44,763 bases of DNA from CAZTZY01 sp964617765 (GTDB lineage Bacteria; Pseudomonadota; Gammaproteobacteria; Pseudomonadales; DT-91), in the NCBI GenBank assembly GCA_964617765.1, contig CAZTZY010000013.1, forward strand, positions 1 through 44,763. Direction: 5' to 3'. The number at the start of each line of letters is the position of its first letter. Within the stretch, counting starts at the first letter, position 1. The notes under the pieces were generated by a model, which made no database searches, was not told where the DNA came from, and worked only from the letters and a program-made list of their open reading frames with translations. Below, in pieces: positions 1-7,474 of this stretch. The position numbers were made by a program, and so were the translations under genes.

Positions 1-130
1 TTTGTCATTCTGAACCCATTCGCATTACTCAGGGTAAACTCCGTGAAGAATCTTTCAATTCAACCAGTTAGATTTCTCACGGAGCCTGCCCTGAATTTGT
101 GAAGGGTTCGAAATGACAGTTATTCAGAGG
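1..130. repeat. REP-like composite inverted repeat, copy A
   Basis: Two arms, about 1-53 and 70-120, are imperfect reverse complements. One carries the core GTCATTCTGAACCC and ends in GAAGAATCT. The other begins AGATTTCTCAC and ends TTCGAAATGACAG. The same modules recur at 4316-4505 in a different arrangement. The element ends one base before the stop codon of the ABC transporter gene, so its long hairpin may act as a 3' end structure for that transcript (inference). The left edge may continue outside the window. Confidence 0.75.
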
Positions 131-131
131 C

Positions 132-1964
132 TCACTCCCCAGCCTGCTGCAAAGCCCACATATTGGCATACCTACCCTTCATCGCCAGCAACTCGCCATG
201 CGTACCCCGCTCCACTATTCGGCCGGCATCCATCACCAATATCTCATGGGCATCGACCACCGTTGACAGCCTGTGTGCTATCACCAGTGTGGTTTTGTTT
301 TGCGACACATTCTGCAATTCTGCCTGTATAGCTCTTTCGTTAGCGGAATCGAGTGCCGAGGTGGCTTCGTCAAATATCAGTATAGGCGGGTTTTTCAACA
401 AGGTACGGGCGATGGCGACGCGCTGTTTTTCGCCGCCGGAGAGTTTAAGCCCGCGTTCGCCAACCATGGTGTTGTAACCTTTGGGTGAGGCACTGATAAA
501 ATCATGAATGTGTGCGGCGCGGGCGGCGGCTTCCACTTCTGCATGGCTGCAACCGGGGTGGCCGTAAGCGATGTTGTATGCCACGGTGTCGTTAAACAAT
601 ACGGTATCTTGCGGCACGATGCCGATGGCCTGGCGCAGCGAGGTTTGCGTGATGCTTTTGATTTCTTGCCCGGCAATATAAATGTGGCCTTGCTGGATAT
701 CGTAGAAGCGAAATAACAGGCGCGCCAAGGTGGATTTACCGGCACCGGAGGAACCGACAACGGCCACGGTTTTACCCGCGGGCACTTCGAAGCTGACATC
801 GTGCAGTATGGTGCGTGCTTCACTGTCTTTGGCTTTGGGATCATACGAGAATGTAACGTGATCGAACTTGATGCTGGCTTCACCGCTGGCGTTGATTTGC
901 AGGGGTTTGGCATGGGGTGCATCGGCGATTTCCTGTTCGCGTTCCATCAGCGTGAACATTTTTTCAAGGTCGGTGAGGTTTTGTTTGATTTCGCGGTACA
1001 TCACGCCGAGAAAGTTGAGCGGTATATACAGCTGGATCATAAAGGCGTTGACCATCACCAGGTCGCCCAGCGTCATGGTGCCACTCACCACGCCTTGTGT
1101 GGCGCGCCAGAGCATGGTGATCAGGGCAATAGCAATAATCAGTTGCTGGCCGGTATTCAGCATACTTAATGTAGTTTGGCTTTTCAGTGTTGCCTGGCGA
1201 TATTTTTCGAGATTTTCATCATAGCGCTTCGCTTCAAATTCTTCGTTATTGAAATATTTCACGGTTTCATAATTCAGCAGGGAATCGATAGCACGGGTAT
1301 GCGCGGCAGAATCGAGATCGTTCATGGTTTTGCGGAACTGCGTGCGCCATTCGGTGATGGTAATGGTGAAATAGATATATACCACTAAGGCGATGAGGGT
1401 TATCCATGCGAACCACATATCGAATTTTACGCCGAGCAGGGTTAACACCAGTATCACTTCAATAAAAGTGGGAATGATGCTGTACAGCGAATAGGAGATC
1501 AGTGAATGCACGCCACGGGTGCCGCGTTCGATATCGCGCGTCATGCCGCCGGTTTGGCGTTCAAGATGGAAACGCAGGCTCATGCCGTGTAAATGACGGA
1601 ATACTTTTAGCGAGATGCTGCGTGCCGCGCCTTCGGTGGCTTTGGCGAAGACCAGTTCACGTAGTTCGGCAAACAAGGATGTGGTTAAGCGCAAGCCGCC
1701 ATAGGCGAACAGCAATCCTACAGGAACCACTAACAAGGCCACTGTATCGCCGGGCTTGATACTGAGTGCATCAATGAGGTTTTTCAGCAATAAGGGAACG
1801 CCTACGTTGGCGACCTTGGCACCAATCATAAAGGCCAGCGCAGCGATTACGCGGAATTTGTATACCCACAGGTAGGGGAACAGGCGCTTGAGGGTTTGCC
1901 AGTCGGATTTGGCGTTATTGGTATCATGTATTGATGGTGGAGCGGGATGGTTACTCGGTCGCAT
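132..1964 (-). CDS. Atm1-type ABC exporter, fused permease and ATPase
   Basis: This 610-residue half-transporter has an N-terminal six-helix membrane domain (about residues 35-335) and a C-terminal ATPase. Walker A is GSSGAGKS near 404-411, the signature LSGGEKQ is at 508-514, Walker B is FDEA near 531, and the switch histidine is H564. Residues matching the glutathione-binding positions described for bacterial Atm1 are present: R207 and R211 in EWRTQFR, and N270 and Q273 in LNTGQ. Family knowledge suggests ATP-driven export of glutathione conjugates or persulfides across the inner membrane; the true substrate is unknown. It lies 79 bp downstream of the GspC-like gene on the same strand and could be co-transcribed. 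The start is the ATG at 1964. Confidence 0.9.
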   Translation of the reverse strand: MRPSNHPAPPSIHDTNNAKSDWQTLKRLFPYLWVYKFRVIAALAFMIGAKVANVGVPLLLKNLIDALSIKPGDTVALLVVPVGLLFAYGGLRLTTSLFAELRELVFAKATEGAARSISLKVFRHLHGMSLRFHLERQTGGMTRDIERGTRGVHSLISYSLYSIIPTFIEVILVLTLLGVKFDMWFAWITLIALVVYIYFTITITEWRTQFRKTMNDLDSAAHTRAIDSLLNYETVKYFNNEEFEAKRYDENLEKYRQATLKSQTTLSMLNTGQQLIIAIALITMLWRATQGVVSGTMTLGDLVMVNAFMIQLYIPLNFLGVMYREIKQNLTDLEKMFTLMEREQEIADAPHAKPLQINASGEASIKFDHVTFSYDPKAKDSEARTILHDVSFEVPAGKTVAVVGSSGAGKSTLARLLFRFYDIQQGHIYIAGQEIKSITQTSLRQAIGIVPQDTVLFNDTVAYNIAYGHPGCSHAEVEAAARAAHIHDFISASPKGYNTMVGERGLKLSGGEKQRVAIARTLLKNPPILIFDEATSALDSANERAIQAELQNVSQNKTTLVIAHRLSTVVDAHEILVMDAGRIVERGTHGELLAMKGRYANMWALQQAGE

Positions 1965-2043
1965 TAGTTAATCCAGATAAAGGTTTATCTTATCAAGTTA
2001 AGCGCGATTGGATGATTTATTCAAGCGCTGCCTGTGATTAAGG

Positions 2044-2886
2044 CTATTGTAAGGTGTATTGCAGTTTTTCGGGGGTTCCTGCGCGCATGATTTCCATTTC
2101 TATCCAGTCTGTATTGCTCTTTTCCTTGAACATGTCGACAAAATCCATATAGGTGGTCATGGGTTTACCGTTGATAGTGCGAATGGTATCGCCATCTTGC
2201 AATCCCACTTTTTGGTAGAAACTGTCGGGCACTATCATGATGATAAGATACTCACCCTGGGGCTTGGGGATCATTTCTGCCAGGGTGAACATATCTTGTG
2301 ATTGTATTTGCCCGCGCACGAGGTCACGTTTAACGATATACGCATTGTTGCCAAGGCTTTTCACTGCTTCCTTGGGGATGGGGTGCGTTATCTTTGCAGT
2401 CAGTTTGGGAGGCTGGCTGGCCACAGGCTGGGGCCGTTCAACCCTGGCTGCGGGTCGCCTGGCATCGACATTGCGTAACAGTATTTTTGTTAGTTCTTTG
2501 CCTTGCTGTAACACGGCGCATTGTGTGTAAATATCCACTAATGTTGCGCCATCGATAATGTTATCACCCTTCACAAACAGTTTTTCTTTTTGGCCTTTGA
2601 TGCTGATAAGGGCATAACCCTGGTCACCAACGATTGTGCCTATCAATGTTATGGGTAATGTGGATATGGGCAAACGGGCAATATTGTCGGGAACTTCCCT
2701 GCCTGTTGTTAAAGCCTGAATAGCCTTGCTGGCGGTGGCTGTAATGTGAGCGCCTTCAGCAGCTTTTGCATTTATCGAAAAAAAAGTAATCAATATAGAA
2801 AAAATGATCACTGAAATTCTAACGAATAAACTGTGAATTATATATGCCTTGAGTGCATGAATATCGAGGTTATTCATTTTAATCAT
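2044..2886 (-). CDS. Orphan GspC-like periplasmic protein (HR plus PDZ domains)
   Basis: This 280-residue protein has a hydrophobic segment at about residues 19-40 followed by AKA-AEG, which could be a signal peptidase I site or an uncleaved anchor. Residues about 75-140 resemble the GspC homology region, with the pattern LIGTIVGD, VKGDNI and GATLVDI. The C-terminus, about 205-280, is a PDZ domain with GLQDGDTIRTING. It is clearly different from the canonical GspC encoded in the T2SS operon about 23 kb away. It lies 26 bp downstream of a membrane-anchored thioredoxin-fold gene, so the two probably form an operon. In T2SS, the GspC HR domain binds the secretin and the PDZ domain affects substrate choice. 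Whether this one joins the T2SS is inference. Confidence 0.75.
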   Translation of the reverse strand: MIKMNNLDIHALKAYIIHSLFVRISVIIFSILITFFSINAKAAEGAHITATASKAIQALTTGREVPDNIARLPISTLPITLIGTIVGDQGYALISIKGQKEKLFVKGDNIIDGATLVDIYTQCAVLQQGKELTKILLRNVDARRPAARVERPQPVASQPPKLTAKITHPIPKEAVKSLGNNAYIVKRDLVRGQIQSQDMFTLAEMIPKPQGEYLIIMIVPDSFYQKVGLQDGDTIRTINGKPMTTYMDFVDMFKEKSNTDWIEMEIMRAGTPEKLQYTLQ

Positions 2887-2912
2887 CTTAACAGCTTATG
2901 GTTGGCAATAAA

Positions 2913-3563
2913 CTAGGGCTGAACCAGCAGTTCTTTCAATTGCTCAATGGGCATTATGCCACTGTAGCGTTTTTCATTGATGAAGAATGTGGGGGTGCCT
3001 TTTACCCGCTTATCAAAACCTTCATCACGTTGGGCAATCACCTTTTCACGAAATTGCCCGGATTGCATACAGGCAGAAAATGCCGTGAGATCCAGCCTCA
3101 ATTGCGCAGCAACCAGGGTTAAATCGGCATCACTATTAATTCTATATCCTGGCGAATACAGTGCATCGGCAAATTCCCAGAATTTACCTTGTGCTCCTGC
3201 ACATTCAGAGGCTTCAGCTGCGCTTTGTGCCTGCGCATGTGATCCCAGTGGAAAATGCCGATATACCCAGCGAATATTGGTGTCGGTAATCAATGTACGC
3301 AACATATCATGCAAACGCGCACAGTAGGGGCACTGGAAATCGGTATAAACGATAATACTGATGCTGGCCTTGGGGTTGCCGCGAATATGGTCTGAAGGCG
3401 AGACAACAGGCGGCGTAACAAATACCGACAGTACGCTTTCCAGCTCTCGCGGAAAATAGATACGCGCTACAAAAACGATGTTGGTGAATACACTGAGGAG
3501 GAGTAAAACAGGCAAGGAATAAGGCACTACATATTTTTTAAAAAAATCCTTAAGCACTTTCAA
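2913..3563 (-). CDS. Membrane-anchored DsbA-like thioredoxin-fold protein
   Basis: This 216-residue protein has one transmembrane segment near residues 15-34 and then a thioredoxin_4/DsbA-type domain. The redox motif is CPYC within FQCPYCARLHDM, and the cis-proline loop is KGTPTFFIN. Two further cysteines (SECAGAQG and FSACMQS) are usual for this subfamily. The likely role is thiol-disulfide exchange on periplasmic proteins, with the direction (oxidase, isomerase or reductase) undetermined. The only in-frame start fitting the hydrophobic N-terminus is TTG at 3563. An AGAGG Shine-Dalgarno motif lies 8 bases upstream, and a nearby ATG is out of frame and stops after two codons. The GspC-like gene follows after 26 bp. 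Confidence 0.85.
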   Translation of the reverse strand: MKVLKDFFKKYVVPYSLPVLLLLSVFTNIVFVARIYFPRELESVLSVFVTPPVVSPSDHIRGNPKASISIIVYTDFQCPYCARLHDMLRTLITDTNIRWVYRHFPLGSHAQAQSAAEASECAGAQGKFWEFADALYSPGYRINSDADLTLVAAQLRLDLTAFSACMQSGQFREKVIAQRDEGFDKRVKGTPTFFINEKRYSGIMPIEQLKELLVQP

Positions 3564-3699
3564 TACATCAACCTCTTATACTTTACCGGAAAGCCTTGCC
3601 ATTCTATCTGCATGTATGCACTTTAAAGAACAACAGGGTGATTTCGTTATTGGAATGATTTCCAGGGTTCTTCCAGAATAACTCCTGACAATACCTATA

Positions 3700-3730
3700 G
3701 CCGGATTAGCTATGTGAAAGCTTATCCGGC
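3700..3730. other. 12-bp inverted repeat (hairpin)
   Basis: GCCGGATTAGCT at 3700-3711 pairs with AGCTTATCCGGC at 3719-3730, with one mismatch and a 7-base loop. It begins about 25 bp after the stop codon of the cysteine-rich lipoprotein gene. It has no T-tract on either side, so it is more likely an mRNA 3' stabiliser or weak terminator than a classical intrinsic terminator. Confidence 0.4.
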
Positions 3731-3754
3731 AACTCACAGGCTATTATCAATGGC

Positions 3755-4039
3755 CTAGAAGCATTGTGTGCTGCTACCGCAATCACCAACATACGGACAA
3801 CTGGCATAACAACCTGCCGTGCCGCTGCCAGTATGATAACCGGTGGAATAATAAGGTGTCGATGCTGCACAGCACCGGCCATTGTTCAGGCAGTAGCCAG
3901 TTTCACATGAACTGCCACCACCGCCACCGCCAGAATAGCTACTGCCATCGGAACCTCCGGGCACACATGCCGCGATGAAACAACCGATCACCACTAAAAA
4001 CATGGTGGCCATGAATATTTTTAATTTTGATCCCAACAT
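3755..4039 (-). CDS. Small cysteine-rich lipoprotein, unknown function
   Basis: This 94-residue protein has a lipoprotein signal peptide: a hydrophobic stretch from about residue 8, then lipobox FIAAC with the lipidated cysteine at 25. A Gly/Ser linker follows, then a compact domain with eight cysteines in CETGYC, GRCC, GCY, SCP, GDC and QCF. The NNGRCC context loosely resembles small EGF-like disulfide domains, but I do not recognise a family. Four disulfides are possible, which makes the DsbA-like gene encoded next downstream a plausible folding partner (inference). The ATG start at 4039 is preceded by a strong AGGGGGT ribosome binding site. The promoter appears to lie inside a 9-bp tandem repeat upstream. 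Confidence 0.7.
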   Translation of the reverse strand: MLGSKLKIFMATMFLVVIGCFIAACVPGGSDGSSYSGGGGGGSSCETGYCLNNGRCCAASTPYYSTGYHTGSGTAGCYASCPYVGDCGSSTQCF

Positions 4040-4057
4040 ATAAACCCCCTGAATTGT

Positions 4058-4110
4058 ATTCTGCCTATTCTGCCTATTCTGCCTATTATGCCTATTATGC
4101 CTATTATGCC
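4058..4110 (-). repeat. 9-bp tandem repeat upstream of the cysteine-rich lipoprotein gene
   Basis: Read on the plus strand there are three units of ATTCTGCCT (4058-4084), then two full units and one 8-base partial unit of ATTATGCCT (4085-4110). On the minus strand these are GGCATAATA and GGCAGAATA units lying between the flanking DNA and the ribosome binding site of the lipoprotein gene. Perfect short tandem units of this kind can change copy number by slippage. Confidence 0.9.
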
Positions 4111-4112
4111 AA
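4085..4112 (-). promoter_or_regulatory. Putative promoter formed within the 9-bp repeats
   Basis: On the minus strand, TTGGCA (4107-4112) is a five-of-six match to the sigma-70 -35 box. CATAAT (4085-4090) is a five-of-six match to the -10 box, and the spacer is 16 bp. The -35 box is created where the flank TT meets the first GGCA unit, and the -10 box lies in the third unit. The implied start near 4078 gives a leader of about 40 bases containing the GGCAGAATA units and the ribosome binding site. Confidence 0.4.
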
Positions 4113-4315
4113 AACTATAAAATGGAATCGATTTCAACAAGATACCAATTGTGGCGCCTGGATTCAGCTTTACAAGCTTTTACCTGTTTATGCGACACGG
4201 GTTTTATCGCTGAAAATTGCGGATAAAACAGTATTTTTTTGTTAATGCCTTATTTAAGGAATAGTACCATTTGCTATTAATTACAATGGGAATTATTAAA
4301 GTTAATCTAAGGAAG

Positions 4316-4505
4316 CTCTGAATAACTGTCATTTCGAACCCTTCACCATTTCAGGGCAGGCTCCGTGATATTTTAGGAATCTCTGAATAACTCCTTTTTG
4401 TCATTCTGAACCCATTCGTATTACTCAGGGCAAACTCCGTGAAGAATCTATTTTATTCAAACAGTTAGATTTCTCACTTCGTTCGAAATGCCAGTTATTC
4501 AGAGG
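4316..4505. repeat. REP-like composite repeat, copy B (three modules)
   Basis: Three modules shared with positions 1-130 are arranged in tandem. 4316-4369 is the reverse complement of the right arm of copy A (CTCTGAATAACTGTCATTTC onward). 4396-4449 nearly duplicates its left arm. 4467-4505 is a shortened right arm with the middle part missing. It occupies most of the 540-bp gap between the two lipoprotein genes; apart from the 9-bp repeats I see nothing else there. Confidence 0.75.
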
Positions 4506-4579
4506 TTTCTTAAGTGTATTACCTTATTCTTATCCAGGACTGATGTAGATCAATCAAGCATGAAAAATACCCCTGCCTT

Positions 4580-5440
4580 TTATTTATCCTCAAAACCACC
4601 GGCAAAATCGATCACACAGACAAAACCATATTGCGGGTGGCGTTGAATGGATACCCCGGCCACCTTGAATTCCTTGTTGAGTATGTTCTTTCTATGCCCG
4701 CGATCAGGCACACCATCATCAACAAGGAGATCAACTACGATATCACGACCGGTATTGGGACCGTAGGCGATGTTTTCACCAATAGTATGAATCCAGTTAC
4801 CATAACGCTTTACCCTGATAACGGTATCTGAATGATCCGATCCGTTATGGCCGGTTTTTCCGGTTTTCGATTGGTCGGAGGCATGATCATTGGTTGCCAA
4901 ACTCAGTCCTTTAGAGGGTAACAATAAACCCATCGGTGCAGTTGCCTGCATAACAGAAACCGACTCCGTTATCGCCTTTACACCTTCGTTAGTTATATAG
5001 CCTGCAAAATTGGCAGGACCGCCTGGCTCAAGATAGGTTTTGCCTTTATAAAACTGTTTTTTAGGTGCAATAAAATCGCGGGCGTAATGTGAAGGATCAG
5101 AACGCGCCATGTTCAAATGCAGGATCACGTCTTTTTCAATGTCATGCAAATATTCTGCTTCAGCCGCAGTAGCCAATTTTGGCACTGGCCAACCCTTTAC
5201 AGGCCATAAGCCTGCTGATGCTGCACTCACCTGTTCCCGGTCAATAACAGGTTTTTTTGCAGGTAGCGTTTGCGACTGGGCTGATGGCTGGCTGTTGATT
5301 ACTGGAGTTTTCTTTGCAACTTCAGGTGCAGATAACGCAGGCAACTCAGGAATAACAGGATTATCAGGTTGTGGCTGCGTGGATTTACACGCTGTCATTA
5401 ACACCAAAAACAGGGATAGAACAGAAAGTAGTTTCATCAT
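4580..5440 (-). CDS. CAP/SCP-domain lipoprotein
   Basis: The protein begins MMKLLSVLSLF and has a lipobox LMTAC, so it is probably lipidated at the cysteine of ACKSTQPQ. A Pro/Ala/Lys-rich linker is followed by a C-terminal CAP domain (PF00188 type) over roughly the last 170 residues. The hallmark motifs are DHASDQSK, the CAP signature GENIAYG and RGHRKNIL, supplying the conserved histidines and glutamate of the cavity. Bacterial CAP proteins are extracytoplasmic and mostly uncharacterised. An upstream ATG at 5539 would put 33 residues before the signal peptide, so I chose 5440 (or 5437). It lies 112 bp downstream of prfC on the same strand and probably has its own promoter. Confidence 0.85.
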   Translation of the reverse strand: MMKLLSVLSLFLVLMTACKSTQPQPDNPVIPELPALSAPEVAKKTPVINSQPSAQSQTLPAKKPVIDREQVSAASAGLWPVKGWPVPKLATAAEAEYLHDIEKDVILHLNMARSDPSHYARDFIAPKKQFYKGKTYLEPGGPANFAGYITNEGVKAITESVSVMQATAPMGLLLPSKGLSLATNDHASDQSKTGKTGHNGSDHSDTVIRVKRYGNWIHTIGENIAYGPNTGRDIVVDLLVDDGVPDRGHRKNILNKEFKVAGVSIQRHPQYGFVCVIDFAGGFEDK

Positions 5441-5552
5441 ATCAGCTCGCATTTTTATATTCAGGATAGCATGGGGATATCCTTTGGTGGATCGCCGAAT
5501 ATACACCTTCGCCCGGAATAATCGCGAATGAAGGATCATGTTCGTTAACTGA

Positions 5553-7133
5553 TCAGTGTTCCCTTGTACTTAAAAAGCGCACTTCGGGGAAACGCTCTTT
5601 GGCCAGGCTCAAGTTTACCCTTGTTGGCGCTATATAACTTAAATGCCCACCGCCATCGAGTGCCAGGTTTTCGCTTTGTTTGGTTTTCAGTTCTTCGAGT
5701 TTTTTCGGGTCGTCACTTTCTACCCAGTGCGCGGTAAACACGTTGACATTTTCATAAATGGCTTCAACGTTGTATTCATCTTTAAGGCGATAGGCGACTA
5801 CTTCAAATTGCAGAACACCGACTGCACCCACGATGATATCGTTATTGTTGAGCGGGAAGAAAACCTGGGTTGAACCTTCTTCGGCCAGTTGTTGCAGGCC
5901 TTTTTGCAGTTGTTTTGATTTCAGTGGGTCTTTCAGGCGAATACGGCGGAACAGTTCGGGTGCGAAGTTGGGAATTCCGGTGAATTTGATTTTTTCGCCT
6001 TCGGTAAAGGTATCGCCGATCTGGATGGTGCCATGATTATGCAAACCGATAATATCGCCTGACATCGCATGTTCAATAATCACGCGCTCGCCGGCCTTGA
6101 AACTTACTGCATCAGCAATTCTCACATCTTTACCAAGGCGCACATGGTGCATTTTCATGCCTTTGGTATATTCGCCAGAACAGATGCGCATGAAGGCGAC
6201 GCGATCGCGGTGCTTGGGATCCATATTGGCCTGTATCTTGAACACGAAACCTGTGAATGTCGGCTCATCGGCTTTGACGATACGCGGTGTGGCTTCACGC
6301 TGTAATGGCGCGGGTGCCCATTCCACGAATCCATCGAGCATTTCCCTCACACCGAAGTTGGCCAGTGCCGTTCCAAAAAATACCGGGGTCATTTCGCCTT
6401 TCAGGTATTCTTCCAGCACAAATTCATGGCTGGCACCACGCACCAGTTCCACTTCTTCAACAAAATCTTCGTGGTAAATACCCAGCAAGGCTTTGGCTTC
6501 AGCAGATTGCAAACCTTCGATACGCACGTCATCGGGAATCATGTGGCCGCCCTGTTGTTCAAACACGTGCACCGTATCAGTATACAGGTTGTACAAGCCC
6601 TTGAATTCCTTGCCCATACCAATAGGCCAGTTGATCGGCGCCGCCTTGATTTTCAGTACCTGTTCGATTTCATCTAACAAATCGACACCATTGCGTACTT
6701 CGCGGTCCATTTTATTCACAAAGCTTAAAATCGGCGTGGTGCGTAAACGGCACACTTCCATCAACTTGATGGTACGTGCTTCAACACCCTTGGCACCATC
6801 GACTACCATCAACGCGGAATCGACAGCGGTTAATACGCGGTAAGTATCTTCAGAGAAATCTTCATGACCCGGTGTATCTAACAGGTTAACGATACGATCT
6901 TTATACGGGAACTGCATCACTGATGAGGTAACGGAAATACCGCGTTCCTGTTCCATCGCCATCCAGTCGGAAGTGGCATGGCGGTCTGATTTTTTGCCTT
7001 TAACTGTTCCGGCTACCTGAATCAACTGGCCCAATAACAGCAGTTTTTCAGTGATGGTGGTTTTACCTGCATCGGGATGCGAAATAATGGCAAACGTGCG
7101 GCGTTTGTTAACGTCTTCGGATATTAAACTCAT
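5553..7133 (-). CDS. prfC: Peptide chain release factor 3 (RF3)
   Basis: This translational GTPase of 526 residues recycles RF1 and RF2 from the ribosome after peptide release. The G1 motif SHPDAGKTT is near the N-terminus, the RF3-type switch region holds QERGISVTSSVMQF, G3 is DTPGHEDFSEDTYR and G4 is NKMDRE. The rest aligns in character with RF3 domains II and III to the C-terminus (FLSTREH). An ATG at 7172 would add 13 residues not expected in the family and has no ribosome binding site. The start at 7133 gives the usual MSL N-terminus and length. It is transcribed divergently from tonB. Confidence 0.96.
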   Translation of the reverse strand: MSLISEDVNKRRTFAIISHPDAGKTTITEKLLLLGQLIQVAGTVKGKKSDRHATSDWMAMEQERGISVTSSVMQFPYKDRIVNLLDTPGHEDFSEDTYRVLTAVDSALMVVDGAKGVEARTIKLMEVCRLRTTPILSFVNKMDREVRNGVDLLDEIEQVLKIKAAPINWPIGMGKEFKGLYNLYTDTVHVFEQQGGHMIPDDVRIEGLQSAEAKALLGIYHEDFVEEVELVRGASHEFVLEEYLKGEMTPVFFGTALANFGVREMLDGFVEWAPAPLQREATPRIVKADEPTFTGFVFKIQANMDPKHRDRVAFMRICSGEYTKGMKMHHVRLGKDVRIADAVSFKAGERVIIEHAMSGDIIGLHNHGTIQIGDTFTEGEKIKFTGIPNFAPELFRRIRLKDPLKSKQLQKGLQQLAEEGSTQVFFPLNNNDIIVGAVGVLQFEVVAYRLKDEYNVEAIYENVNVFTAHWVESDDPKKLEELKTKQSENLALDGGGHLSYIAPTRVNLSLAKERFPEVRFLSTREH

Positions 7134-7474
7134 AATTTGCTCAGGGATATTCTTAAAAAGCGGACAATGCATTCGCTAAAACAGGCGGGCATATTAGCCG
7201 ACTTTAATTCGAGTTGGAATCGCCTTGGCCATCTCATGCCTGCATAAGGAAATTATTCCGTATTTTTGCATTATTGAACGTATAATTGGGCTTTGTTGAA
7301 CCTTATTTGCCTGATATCGTCTATTAATATTATTCAATGAACGGGGTTTCGGGGTTGAATTTTGTCTGATGAGTGCTTACCAACAAGTTTTTTGAAGAAG
7401 AATTTTTATGAATAACTACAAGGTCTTTACTCCATGAAAAGATTTTTTACCCTTTTGAGTGACAGGTTTTAGCC
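7134..7474. other. Intergenic region between prfC and tonB
   Basis: This 341-bp divergent spacer must hold promoters for both directions. A perfect TATAAT lies near 7280 on the plus strand but has no acceptable -35 partner. I found no convincing Fur-box palindrome. A 12-codon open frame (7434-7472, starting MKRFFTLL) ends two bases before the tonB start codon and might be a leader, although its coding status is unproven. Confidence 0.5.

Noticed and set aside
395..922. 175-residue minus-strand frame inside the ABC transporter gene
   Set aside because: It lies in another frame of the ATPase domain coding sequence and has no domain or ribosome binding site.
4027..4245. Plus-strand frame encoding a YSAYSAYYAY repeat
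   Set aside because: It is only the 9-bp tandem repeat read in an open frame, with no ribosome binding site or recognisable protein; the minus-strand lipoprotein gene explains the region.
7134..7172. 13-residue N-terminal extension of RF3
   Set aside because: It has no ribosome binding site at 7172 and the extension is not part of the RF3 family; the ATG at 7133 gives the conserved N-terminus.
7134..7474. Fur-controlled promoter for tonB
   Set aside because: No sequence close to the Fur-box palindrome was found; the TATAAT near 7280 lacks a -35 box.
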